From Thermoplasmata archaeon (lineage in GTDB: Archaea > Thermoplasmatota > Thermoplasmata > Lutacidiplasmatales > UBA184), in NCBI GenBank assembly GCA_022749815.1, contig JAKIWV010000003.1:104938-158047 (forward strand): DNA of 53,110 bases, written 5' to 3'. Positions 7,529 through 16,000 of this stretch are shown in pieces (position 1 is the first letter of the stretch; each line of letters begins with the position of its first letter). The notes below the pieces were generated by a model. The model saw only the letters and a program-made list of their open reading frames with translations, ran no database searches and was not told where the DNA came from. A program made the translations under genes and the position numbers.

Positions 7529-8761
7529 CTACAGAAATTTCAGCCGGGGGAACTGCTGGCGCCAGGACCGCACCTCGGAACGGACGGAGGTGCCGTCCCG
7601 CCCCGATCGCACGAGCAGGTCGGCGAGTCGGTCCATGTCCACAGGCACCAGTCCGAGGCGTGCGACCTCCGCGGTGCCCAGCCGGCCGACCAGGTCGGTG
7701 ATCAGCCCCTGCTTCTCCCACCGGCGGGCGGCGGCTCCCGGGCCGATCCCCCACTGGCGGCGCAATTCCTCGGGGGCCAGGTGGACTTGGTGGGACCGAG
7801 TGAATCCCCGGTCGGCGGCGACCACCGGCGCGGAGCGATCAGCGAGCGCTCGGCCGAGTGCCTGGGCGTTCGCCACGACGGTCTGGGCGTACTCCTTTCC
7901 CCATCGTTCGAGTTCGAGCAGGGTCTGGGCCAACGCGGCGATCCGGTGCCAGTGGGCGTTGTCGAGTACCCGCCACACCAGGGCGCCGTCGATCTGGGCG
8001 AACAGGTCTTCTCGGTCGGTGACGAGAAGACCGCCTTGGGGGCCGGGGAACGACTTGTGAGTGCTCCCAAAGACCACGTCCGCCCCCTCCGCGAGCGGGT
8101 CCTGGAATTCGCCCCCGGCCACCAGGCCCAGCACGTGGGACGCGTCGTACAGCACGAGCGCCTCCTGCGCGTGCGCCGCCTCGGCGATCTCCCGGAGAGG
8201 GTAGGGAAACAGGAAGAAGCTCTGCCCGAGGAGCACCGCGTTCGGTCGCTCCCGGCGGATCTCGGCGACCGCCTCCTCAGCGGAGACGATGCCGGTCCCC
8301 GCCCGGGCGGGCAACGGGCGGACCAGGTAGTCCAGCACGGCGGGGAGGTACCCGGGAGCATACCCGTCGTATCCGCCTTCCGACGGCGGAATCGCAAGGA
8401 TCTTCGACCGGCGCGGCACGAGCGGGGCAAGGACCGCCAAGGCGGCGATGTGCCCCGAGAGAGGCTTCGTCGAGGCGAACCTTCCATGGAACAGACGGGC
8501 CGCCGCGGCGTTCGCCAGCGCCTCGATCTGGTCGGCGTAGCGGGTCCCGGCGTAACTGTTGTCGATCTGCTCGCCGTGAAAGACCGATTGAAGGGGCAGG
8601 GTGTAGCGGCCCGCGAGGTCGGAGCCCAGATAGCGACGCGCGGTGGGGGAGAGCGCGTTCTCGCTGGGGAGGAGGTTGAAGACCTCGCGCCCGCGCCAAC
8701 GGTTGTGGGCCCGGACGAGCCGGGCGAGGCGTTGTTCCTCGGCAGGCCGGGGGCCGATCAT
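7529..8761 (-). CDS. Divergent serine hydroxymethyltransferase-like PLP enzyme
   Basis: This fold-type I PLP enzyme is most like serine hydroxymethyltransferase. Supporting motifs are LLPSENALSP (SHMT: L-x-x-S-E-N), LSGHIAALAV (cofactor phosphate loop), LYDASHVLGLVAGG (Asp206 and His209 under the ring) and STHKSFPGPQGG, whose Lys236 should bind PLP. At 410 residues it is near normal. The usual tyrosine-rich substrate region after SEN is altered (YTLPLQSVFHGEQ), so a different amino acid or aldehyde substrate is possible. The ATG at 8761 overlaps the csl4 stop (ATGA), giving translational coupling with exosome and rRNA-methylase genes. The family call is firm; the exact reaction is not. Confidence 0.8.
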   Translation of the reverse strand: MIGPRPAEEQRLARLVRAHNRWRGREVFNLLPSENALSPTARRYLGSDLAGRYTLPLQSVFHGEQIDNSYAGTRYADQIEALANAAAARLFHGRFASTKPLSGHIAALAVLAPLVPRRSKILAIPPSEGGYDGYAPGYLPAVLDYLVRPLPARAGTGIVSAEEAVAEIRRERPNAVLLGQSFFLFPYPLREIAEAAHAQEALVLYDASHVLGLVAGGEFQDPLAEGADVVFGSTHKSFPGPQGGLLVTDREDLFAQIDGALVWRVLDNAHWHRIAALAQTLLELERWGKEYAQTVVANAQALGRALADRSAPVVAADRGFTRSHQVHLAPEELRRQWGIGPGAAARRWEKQGLITDLVGRLGTAEVARLGLVPVDMDRLADLLVRSGRDGTSVRSEVRSWRQQFPRLKFL

Positions 8762-9345
8762 CCCGGAGGGGGAGCCGTTCGTCCGCCGAACTCCGTGGAG
8801 ATCTTTCGATGTTCCCGGTTCCCGCAGCGAGGGCAGACGAGTTCCTGCCGCGGGCCGGCCAGCTCCAGGGAACCGCGGCACCGCTGGCAACGGGCCGCGA
8901 CGACTCCAAGGGTCGGCGGGGCCGTGGTGAGCTTGATCGAGGGCCGGCTCTGGAGAATCCGGGCGAGCACGAGGTCCCCGGCCGCCAGCTCGTCCGATAG
9001 GTTCTCGGCGTAGCCGTCCTTCACCTTCGAGACGTGGATGGTTCCTTCCGGGGTCCCGGGGACCGTCCGGTGGGAAGGGTAGGCGGCGAGTATCTCGACG
9101 ATCGCCATCGCGCTCTTGAGCTCGTCCACGCGACCGATCACGAGGTCGCCTTCGTCGAGGACGGGGACGGCGTGCAGGGCGTGGACGGCGACCGACCGAC
9201 TGGCGGGGTCGACGCTCGAATGACCGAGCAACGCGGCGAAGATCCGTCCGTCATGTTCGTACGTGCCCCGACCGGGGACGAACTCCTCGGCGGTGCCCAG
9301 GAGGTCGCCCGGGACGACCATCCGGCCGCGCTCGCTCGCGTTCAT
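8758..9345 (-). CDS. csl4: Exosome cap subunit Csl4
   Basis: Csl4 is an RNA-binding cap protein of the archaeal exosome, which degrades and tails RNA. The order fits: an N-terminal domain starting MVVPGDLLG, a central S1 domain (GDLVIGRVDELKSAMAIVEI through IHVSKVKDGY and AAGDLVLARILQ), and a C-terminal zinc ribbon with CQRC and CPRC. Length is 195 residues, typical. The start at 9345 is fixed by a 4-bp ATGA overlap with the upstream methylase; a second ATG at 9321 is possible. Archaeal csl4 is commonly found next to a methyltransferase of this type. Confidence 0.92.
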   Translation of the reverse strand: MNASERGRMVVPGDLLGTAEEFVPGRGTYEHDGRIFAALLGHSSVDPASRSVAVHALHAVPVLDEGDLVIGRVDELKSAMAIVEILAAYPSHRTVPGTPEGTIHVSKVKDGYAENLSDELAAGDLVLARILQSRPSIKLTTAPPTLGVVAARCQRCRGSLELAGPRQELVCPRCGNREHRKISTEFGGRTAPPPG

Positions 9346-9959
9346 GGGGTGCTGCCTCGTTCCACCCGGAGGACCCACCCGTCGACCGAGAGGGGAATCC
9401 GCGGTTTCCGATGGTGAGGAAACGTCGCCGGCAATTCCCACGGGACCGGTCGGGTGTCGTCGATCCGGGCGCCGTGTGCGACCGCTCTGTGGCCTATAAA
9501 GTTTCGGGACTGCGCGAGCGAAAACGCATAGACCGAGCGCCGGGCGAGCGTGAGAGCGCGGTCCCAGAACGGCCGGTCGGCGTGCCGCCGCTGGGCACCG
9601 AACGGCGGATTCATCAGGACGGTATCCGCCGGCACGTGGTAAGAAAGGACCGAGGAGTGCACCCATTGACAGTCCAACGCGTGCGCCTCACTATTCGCGC
9701 GGGCCACCTCGACGGCCTCGGCGTCGACCTCCACGCCGACCACCGTCGTCGCGCCAAGCCACGCCGCCCCGAGAGCCAGCCTTCCGGTCCCGCTCCCGAG
9801 GTCGAGCACCGTGCACCCCAGGAGGTCTCCCCGGGCATATGCAGCGAGCAACAGGTCGGCGGCAGCCTCCGGAGGCGTGGCGACCTGTTCCCAGGCCGGG
9901 TCTGGTCGGGGGAATTCCCGCAGCTCGGACAGGAACTGGACGAGCTTCGGGCGTCGCAC
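9342..9959 (-). CDS. METTL5-like RNA N6-adenine methyltransferase
   Basis: This is a SAM-dependent methylase of the METTL5 type; the eukaryotic member makes m6A in small-subunit rRNA. The N-terminus (LVQFLSELREF, EQVATPPEAAADLL) is characteristic. Motif I for SAM is VLDLGSGTGRLALGAAWLGA, and the catalytic motif is NPPFG near residue 117. At 205 residues it has the normal size. The start is GTG at 9959. The gene sits 45 nt downstream of tRNA-Leu on the same strand and overlaps csl4 by 4 bp, so it may be read through from the PRC-barrel gene promoter. RNA rather than DNA as target is inferred from the family. Confidence 0.88.
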   Translation of the reverse strand: MRRPKLVQFLSELREFPRPDPAWEQVATPPEAAADLLLAAYARGDLLGCTVLDLGSGTGRLALGAAWLGATTVVGVEVDAEAVEVARANSEAHALDCQWVHSSVLSYHVPADTVLMNPPFGAQRRHADRPFWDRALTLARRSVYAFSLAQSRNFIGHRAVAHGARIDDTRPVPWELPATFPHHRKPRIPLSVDGWVLRVERGSTP

Positions 9960-10004
9960 TGACCGACCGTCGGGGCGGGGTACGCCCGATGCCCGCCTGG
10001 CAGA

Positions 10005-10116
10005 AGCGGGGAGCCGGATTTGAACCGGCGAACGCCTGCGCGACAGGATCTCTTCCGGGACCGCCAGAGCGGCCCGGTTTAAGTCCTGCGCCGTTTCCGG
10101 GCTTGGCTATCCCCGC
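10005..10116 (-). tRNA. tRNA-Leu(UAA) with anticodon-loop intron
   Basis: On the minus strand the acceptor GCGGGGA pairs with TCCCCGC, followed by T8-A9. The T-arm is GCCGG/CCGGC around TTCAAAT. The anticodon stem CAGGA/TCCTG holds a loop starting CTTAAA, giving anticodon TAA (10081-10079). The variable region is long (class II), as expected for Leu. A 28-nt insert interrupts the loop at 37/38. The mature length is about 84 nt. The base after the acceptor stem is T, not the A73 usual for leucine tRNAs. CCA is not encoded. The 5' end lies only 7 nt after the PRC-barrel gene stop, so the tRNA is probably cut from a shared transcript. Confidence 0.92.
10050..10077 (-). other. 28-nt intron in tRNA-Leu at position 37/38
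   Basis: The insert begins CCGGGCCGC and contains GCGGTCCCGG, which fold into a strong hairpin. At the exon borders CTT pairs with AAG, flanked by three-base bulges AAA and AGA. This is a bulge-helix-bulge recognised by archaeal splicing endonuclease. Position 37/38 is the canonical archaeal site. Confidence 0.85.
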
Positions 10117-10123
10117 ACCGCGT

Positions 10124-10429
10124 TCAGCGGGCCGCGGGGGCTTCCTCTTCCGGCGCCGAGGCGGACCCCGTCGCGCGGGCACCGCGCTTCATGGAGACGC
10201 GCTTCGGGAAGTACTTGAGGAGCACGACGTCGTTGACGGAGGAGACCCAGCGGTACGGAACATTGACCGGACGCGAATCCTCGACTAACACCGGGTTCGG
10301 GTCCGAGACGTAGAGGCCGTCGATCTTCGACGCCTCGATGTCGACGACCACGTTCGCAACTTCCCCCAACAGGCGGCCCTCGGGGGTGTACACCTGACGT
10401 CCAATGAGTTCTGTCATCTCGACCAGCAT
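10124..10429 (-). CDS. PRC-barrel domain protein
   Basis: This is a small 101-residue protein with one PRC-barrel domain, the fold found in photosynthetic reaction centre H subunits and in RimM. Visible pattern: MTELIGRQVYTPEGRLLGEV, then VDIEASKIDGLYVS, then VPYRWVSSVNDVVLLK. The C-terminus is a low-complexity Ala/Glu tail. The exact role of such stand-alone archaeal PRC proteins is unsettled; links to RNA metabolism and cell division have been proposed. The ATG at 10429 has an upstream GGAG; an ATG at 10417 is the alternative. tRNA-Leu follows the stop by 7 nt. Confidence 0.85.
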   Translation of the reverse strand: MLVEMTELIGRQVYTPEGRLLGEVANVVVDIEASKIDGLYVSDPNPVLVEDSRPVNVPYRWVSSVNDVVLLKYFPKRVSMKRGARATGSASAPEEEAPAAR

Positions 10430-10461
10430 CGGTGGCTCCGAGACGCTGGACGCTGGCTCGT

Positions 10462-10470
10462 CCTATAAAA
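10462..10470 (-). promoter_or_regulatory. Box A for PRC-barrel/tRNA-Leu transcript
   Basis: On the minus strand this reads TTTTATAGG, a good box A. Its distance of about 36 bp to the ATG at 10429 leaves a short leader of about 10 nt that contains GGAG. It probably drives the PRC gene and the tRNA-Leu behind it. Confidence 0.6.
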
Positions 10471-10500
10471 GTACTTGCGTTGAGAGGAATCGGAGTTCCG

Positions 10501-12291
10501 CTACGGCGGGGATTCCGCCGGATTCCCCTTCGGGATCTGCCGGATCTGGGAGCGGTACAGCGAAACCAACTCCGCCGTGGTCGTCGCGTCCGTCGGCCCT
10601 TTGTCATCGCGCCACCGGCCGGTAAACCGAGGGAATCGGAGGGCGAGCCCCGCATCGGGGCGAATGGCTCCCACGCCCGCCCGGTGCGTCGGGCTCAGGG
10701 TCAGCTCCGCTCCTCGGACTTCGAGGACTATGGACGGCCGCACCCAAACGTCTGGAGCGAGGTCGGTGACCACGGAGTCCGGTTTCTCTCGGAGCTCGTG
10801 GGGTTTCAACATGCCCGGTAGCGTTTCGAGGGTGGCGTCATCGAATCCGCTCCCGACCTTGCAGAAGGTCTCGAACCGGTCCGATTGGTCGTTGTAGACC
10901 GCCAGCAGCAGCGCGCCGTACCGACCGCCCCGTCGCCCGTGTCCGAAGAAAGCGCCAACCACGACCCCGTCGATCGAGTCGGCCAAGGCGTGGGTATATT
11001 CTCGTTTGTACTTGATCCACCAGAACCCCCGGGCCCCCGCGCGATAGGTGCTTCCCTCCGCGAGCGACTTCGCCATCACGCCCTCGCAGCCGGCGGCGAT
11101 CGCGGTCTCGAAGAATCGCTCGGCCGCGGTCACTGAACCCACCGTCGTTTGCTCCGCCAAGCGGACGAGCTCGCTCTCGCGGACCAGCTTCTCGAGCTTC
11201 GTTCGACGTTGGGGGAATGGAAGGTCGAGGGTCGTCGCTCCTCCGGCGACGAGCACATCGAAGAGGAGCAGCCGCACCGGCACCTCCTCCTGGAGTCGCT
11301 GGATATCGTACTTCCGGCCCCGGCGACGAGAGACTTCTTGGAACGGCCGGAACTCACCGGTCTCCGGGTCGATCGGCACGCACTCCCCCTCGACGATCGC
11401 CGGGGGGTTCCGAATCGCCCCCGGGAGGCCGGCCACGAGTTCAGGGAACTGGGCGGAGATCTCCTCGAGCCGGCGGGAGAAGAGCTTGACCCGCCCGCTC
11501 GCGGGGATATGGGCTTGAACCCGTAGCCCATCGTACTTGTACTCCAGCGCGGCGCGTCCGTCCATGCGGGTCAGGACGTCGGCGAGGTCCGGGGATCGTT
11601 CGGCCAGCATCGGCCGAACCGGCCGCCCGACCTCGACCCCGATCTCCGCGAGCCCCTCCAGCCCTCGACGCGCGACGTGATCGACGACGAGACCGAGATC
11701 GCTCGAACGGTTATACGCCGCCTCGACGGCGGCACGGGCCTCCTTGGTCCCGTCCGCAAACGTCACGGCGAGGGCGTCTAGGAGGGTCATCTCCCGGACA
11801 CCGAGCCGCAGCTTTCCTAGCACGAATCGTGCGAGGTATTTCGCCTCGAGCGGCGAAGCCCGGGCGAACAACTCCACGAGGATCCGGATCTTGAGGTCCT
11901 GGGAGCCTTCCCCTGACGAATTAGCGATGCGGAGGAAGCCGTTGTACACCTCGACGACCGACAAGGGATCGGCGCCGAGCCGGGGTTCCCCCCTCGTCAG
12001 GAGTTCCTCTACGGTCGTCCCGAGGTCCCCCGTCTTCCGCAGGCCTTCGGCCACGGACTTCTCGGTCGACCGGGAGGCGAGGGCGACGGCTTTCGCGGCG
12101 AGCGAGTCGGCCACGCCAAGTTCCACCCCCTCGAACTCGGGTCGGAGCTCGCCCATCATGAGATAGACGGTGGGTCGCAGTTCGTCGCGGGGGACCTTCG
12201 AGAGGAGCTCGACGAGGAGCCCACGCATCTCGAGGCGCTTTGGCGTCGCCGCGAGGCGCTCGTACTGCTGTACGAGTTCAGCGAACCACAC
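10501..12291 (-). CDS. lig: ATP-dependent DNA ligase
   Basis: This is the replicative archaeal DNA ligase that seals nicks, including between Okazaki fragments. Domain order: helical DNA-binding domain (residues about 1-220), adenylation domain with the nucleotide-accepting lysine in EYKYDGLRVQAH (Lys252), then motifs EGECVPID, FDVLVAGG, CEGVMAKS and WWIKYKREY, and an OB-fold from about 420 with RPSIVLEVRGAE. It has about 596 residues, the family's usual length. The GTG at 12291 was chosen because the preceding residues are unlike the family and because archaeal ligases start near FAELVQQYERL. The start overlaps the end of rpe by 14 nt, so the two are co-transcribed. Confidence 0.94.
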   Translation of the reverse strand: MWFAELVQQYERLAATPKRLEMRGLLVELLSKVPRDELRPTVYLMMGELRPEFEGVELGVADSLAAKAVALASRSTEKSVAEGLRKTGDLGTTVEELLTRGEPRLGADPLSVVEVYNGFLRIANSSGEGSQDLKIRILVELFARASPLEAKYLARFVLGKLRLGVREMTLLDALAVTFADGTKEARAAVEAAYNRSSDLGLVVDHVARRGLEGLAEIGVEVGRPVRPMLAERSPDLADVLTRMDGRAALEYKYDGLRVQAHIPASGRVKLFSRRLEEISAQFPELVAGLPGAIRNPPAIVEGECVPIDPETGEFRPFQEVSRRRGRKYDIQRLQEEVPVRLLLFDVLVAGGATTLDLPFPQRRTKLEKLVRESELVRLAEQTTVGSVTAAERFFETAIAAGCEGVMAKSLAEGSTYRAGARGFWWIKYKREYTHALADSIDGVVVGAFFGHGRRGGRYGALLLAVYNDQSDRFETFCKVGSGFDDATLETLPGMLKPHELREKPDSVVTDLAPDVWVRPSIVLEVRGAELTLSPTHRAGVGAIRPDAGLALRFPRFTGRWRDDKGPTDATTTAELVSLYRSQIRQIPKGNPAESPP

Positions 12292-12973
12292 GCCCAGCCC
12301 CCCGGGTGACCGCCGCGCGGAGGGCGGCGAGGTTTTCGGCGACCGGTCCGTGCGCGAACACCGAATTCCCACAGACAAAGAACGTCGCCCCGGCCGACGC
12401 TACTCCGACGGCCGTCTCCGCCGTGATCCCTCCATCGACCGATAGGTCGGCGGCCGAGCCGAGAGCATCGAGTCGCTCGCGAGCGGCGCGCACCTTCGGC
12501 AACACCTCGGGCATGAACCGTTGTCCGCCGAATCCCGGATTCACGCTCATCACGAGGAGCTGGTCGAGGTGGGCCAACAACGGTTCGACGCGGTCGAGCG
12601 GCGTTTCGGGCCGGAGGGCGGCGCCTATCGCTACGCCCATCTCGCGGCCCAGCCGAACCATGTGGGAGGCGTCGCCCTGGGCCTCGAGGTGGAAGACCAG
12701 TGTGTTCGCTCCCGCCTCCGCGAAGGCGGTCAGGTACTTTTCGGGCTGTTGGATCATCAGATGCACGTCCAGAGGAAGTTTCGTTCGGCGTCGAACCGCC
12801 GCGACCAGCGACGGGCCGAACGTGATGTTCGGGACGAAGTGTCCGTCCATCACGTCCAAGTGAAACGCATCGGCGCCACCGGCCTCCGCGAGCATGACGG
12901 CCTCGCCCAAGGCAGCGAAGTCGGCACTCAATAGAGACGGCGCCAGGCGGAGAGCTCGCGGACGCGGCGCCAC
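12278..12973 (-). CDS. rpe: Ribulose-phosphate 3-epimerase
   Basis: This TIM-barrel enzyme interconverts ribulose 5-phosphate and xylulose 5-phosphate. Typical motifs: LAPSLLSADFAALGEAV at the start, HLDVMDGHFVPNITFGP with metal ligands, LDVHLMI, VFHLEAQGD, VMSVNPGFGGQRF (phosphate-loop region) and LSVDGGIT. It is 231 residues, a normal length. The gene starts at GTG 12973, 26 bp downstream of a strong box A, so the transcript is leaderless. Pentose interconversion links to the Prs gene at 51386, though the genes are far apart. Many archaea lack a complete pentose phosphate pathway, so its presence is informative about this lineage. Confidence 0.95.
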   Translation of the reverse strand: MAPRPRALRLAPSLLSADFAALGEAVMLAEAGGADAFHLDVMDGHFVPNITFGPSLVAAVRRRTKLPLDVHLMIQQPEKYLTAFAEAGANTLVFHLEAQGDASHMVRLGREMGVAIGAALRPETPLDRVEPLLAHLDQLLVMSVNPGFGGQRFMPEVLPKVRAARERLDALGSAADLSVDGGITAETAVGVASAGATFFVCGNSVFAHGPVAENLAALRAAVTRGAGRVVR

Positions 12974-12994
12974 GGGCGCGCCGATTCGCCGTGG

Positions 12995-13004
12995 GTATTT
13001 ATAC
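12995..13004. promoter_or_regulatory. Box A for rpe-lig, palindromic
   Basis: GTATTTATAC is nearly symmetric and reads GTATAAATAC on the minus strand. Its centre is 26 bp from the rpe GTG. It may also serve the divergent binding-protein gene, but the ATG at 13059 is 60 bp away, which would give that mRNA a leader of about 34 nt. Confidence 0.65.
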
Positions 13005-13058
13005 TACCGATGGGTTTGCCAGCCCGTCCTGGCTTAGTCCAGGCTTCGGTGGTCGAAA

Positions 13059-16000
13059 ATGGCTGAATGGGATTCTGGGAAGAGGCAAACTTTTGGCGGC
13101 CGGCGGGGGATGGCGACGGCCACGGCAGCGGTCATCATGGCGATCGTCGTGATCATCGGTGGCGTCGGCGCGTTTTTCGCCTTCAATAAGTCCACACCGG
13201 GCAACAGTTCCTCGACTACGATTACATGTGTACCGGCGACGAGCCAGACCTGTGTATCGAGCGCAGCACATGACGTAAGCTTGCTCGTCCCTCTGCGCAC
13301 GACTCAGCAGGGGAGTTCGATTCCATTTACGGCGTTCCTAGCCTCGGGCGAAACTTCTACGGATTTCACTTATAATTTTGGTGACGGCACCACGGTGGCC
13401 CATACGGCGGCTTCCACGGTCGACCACACCTACAGCCATGTCGGCACCTACCTCGCGACCGTCCAAGCGGTCGTAAAGGGCGCTCTTCACGACAACTATC
13501 AATCGATCGTTGTCGTCGGCGTCGCTCCTTCCTATACTCAGAACTCCCTAGGTACCTACCCCTCCATCGCGGGGAAGCTCGTCTCGAACACCACCTCGAC
13601 GACGCTCGCCTCTGGTGTCTTGATCGCGGGTCAAGCGGTCAGTGTCTCTGGACAATACACCCTCGCCCCGACCAACCCGTTGTACACGGAGCTGGCGCCA
13701 ACCATTACGGTCTCGACGGGCGGAACGATCTCCGCGCTAGTCCAGACCGGTACGACGGCGTCCGCTACCGTCACGTTCGCGGCCGCGGGCGTCTACACGG
13801 TCAACTGGGTCGGGGCCGGTGTCCCGCGGACGGCGGGTTCCGGTCCAACGATCTACCAGAACTACACTTGGACGACCGTGGTGTCCCCGAGCGCGACGCA
13901 CTACAAGACTGCGCCGAGCCCCAGCGCGTTCAGCCCGCACAAGGGCCAGATCATTGCGTACGAGGAGGCCCCCGCGGGCGGCAAGATCTACGACCCGGCG
14001 ATCTCCTACGACACGGTGAGCGGCGAAGTGGACATCAACCTCTACCAGTCCCTCATCACGTACAACGGGAGCGCGGCAGGGCCCGACCCAGCGAACTTTG
14101 TTCCCCAACTAGCGACCTGTGTTCCCGGGAGCGCGGCGTGCGCGGCTCTGTACGCGGGTAACACCCTGCAGACCGGGTCCGACTACACGTTCGTGGTCAG
14201 CAAGGCGGCCAAGTTCTACGACCCGTGGGACGCAGGTACCCCCTCGTGGGGCGTCTACCCGACGGACGTGATGTTCTCGGTCATGCGAACGATGGGATTC
14301 TCCCTGTATCCCGGCGTCGCTACGACCGCCGGTTGGATCCTGTCCCAATCGCTCCTCTCCGCGTGCACCCTGCCGGGCTCCCCGGGATCGTGCTTCGGCT
14401 GGGACGGCGGACTGCACCCCTACTGGAACAACACCCCCTATCAGATGTTCCATAGCATGTCCATCAACGACTCGTCGTGTCCGGCATCCGCGATGGCGAA
14501 CGACCACGGCTGCATCACGTTCCATGTCACGGGAAACAACGTGTTCGGCGGCCCCAGCTGGCCGTTCTTCCTCGAGCTGATCGCGGACAACCTGGGCGGC
14601 GGCATTACGCCCGCCGGCTGGTTCAGTGCCCCGGCGCAGGGCCAGGGAATCCCCCTCTGGACGCTCGGAAACGTGTCCAACCCCGGAACCCACCCGGTCG
14701 CGCTCCCGACGGGAGCGACGTCGACCACCAACGCGGCCTACGTGACGTTCCTCAACGGCCTCAAGAACAACAACATCCTCGGCTTCGACGCTTGGGAACA
14801 GGCCTACGTCAACCCCAACACGGGCGCGTACTCGGGGAACACCCAGTTCAACGAAGTGGGCAGCGGACCGTACTACGAGAACCCCTCCGGCAGCGTCCCG
14901 CACAAGAGCTACGAGCTCAAGGCGAACCCCGCCTACGCCCAGAACCCCGACTGCACGTGGACCGGCTGCCAGCCAGCGCCGGGAACCTTTGCGCCGGACG
15001 TCCAGGTGATCTACGAAGCGACGGCGACCCCGGGTGAGAACGCGTATGCCTCGGGCTCGGCCGACTTCGCGTCGATCCCCATCCAGGACACGGCGTTCCT
15101 GCTGCAGTTGATCCAGAACGGGAAGCTGGGAGCGACGACGATTCCGTCGATCAGCATCTTCCAGGTGTTCTACGCGTTCCAGTTCAGTGTCGCGCGGGAA
15201 CACACCTACTCTGCGAACCCGGTCACCATTCCGAGTGACTTCTTCTCGTGGGTAGGCATGCGGCAGTTCTTCGCCCACGCGTACCCGTACGCGACGATCG
15301 AGTCCACGGTCAACACGGTGGACGGGATCCAGTACGGGTTCGATATGGGCGGGGCGATCCCGACGTACATGGACGGCTACACTCCGACCAACATCAACTG
15401 GCCGAGCGGAGACCCGTGCGCTGTCGCCACGAACCAGGCTTGCCCGGCGTTCTGGTGGACTGCGATCAACACGAAGGGTGGACCGTTCTACGACCCGGAA
15501 GCCGCCTCGTGTACGAAGGCCAGTCCGTGCCAGTTCCCGCTCTACGGGGAACTCGGAGCTCCGGATGAGGACGCGCGTCTGACGTTGTTCATCAACTCGG
15601 TGAGCACCCTGACGGGCGGCGCGATCCAGATGAGCCTGGTCGACCTCTCGTTCGGGACGCTGATCGGTGAGAGCTTCCAGCCGCCGGCGCAAACCGCGCT
15701 GCCGATGTCCATCCTGGCCTGGGCACCCGACTATCCGGACCCGACGGACTACACGGTTCCGTACTACTACCCAGACAGCACCTACACCCTGGGAGGCGCG
15801 TCGGTGGAGTCGCTGCGGATGTTCAACTCGACGCTGCCTGGAACGGCAACGCCGTGTCCGACCAACTACAACTACTACGTGAACATCACGGTGAACTACC
15901 CGTCCACGCCGCAGAACTGCACGGGAGCCGCGTACGATTCCGCGTTGAAGCTCCTGTTGGTCGCGGCGGGTCTGCCGACGGGCCAGCTGCGGATCAATGA

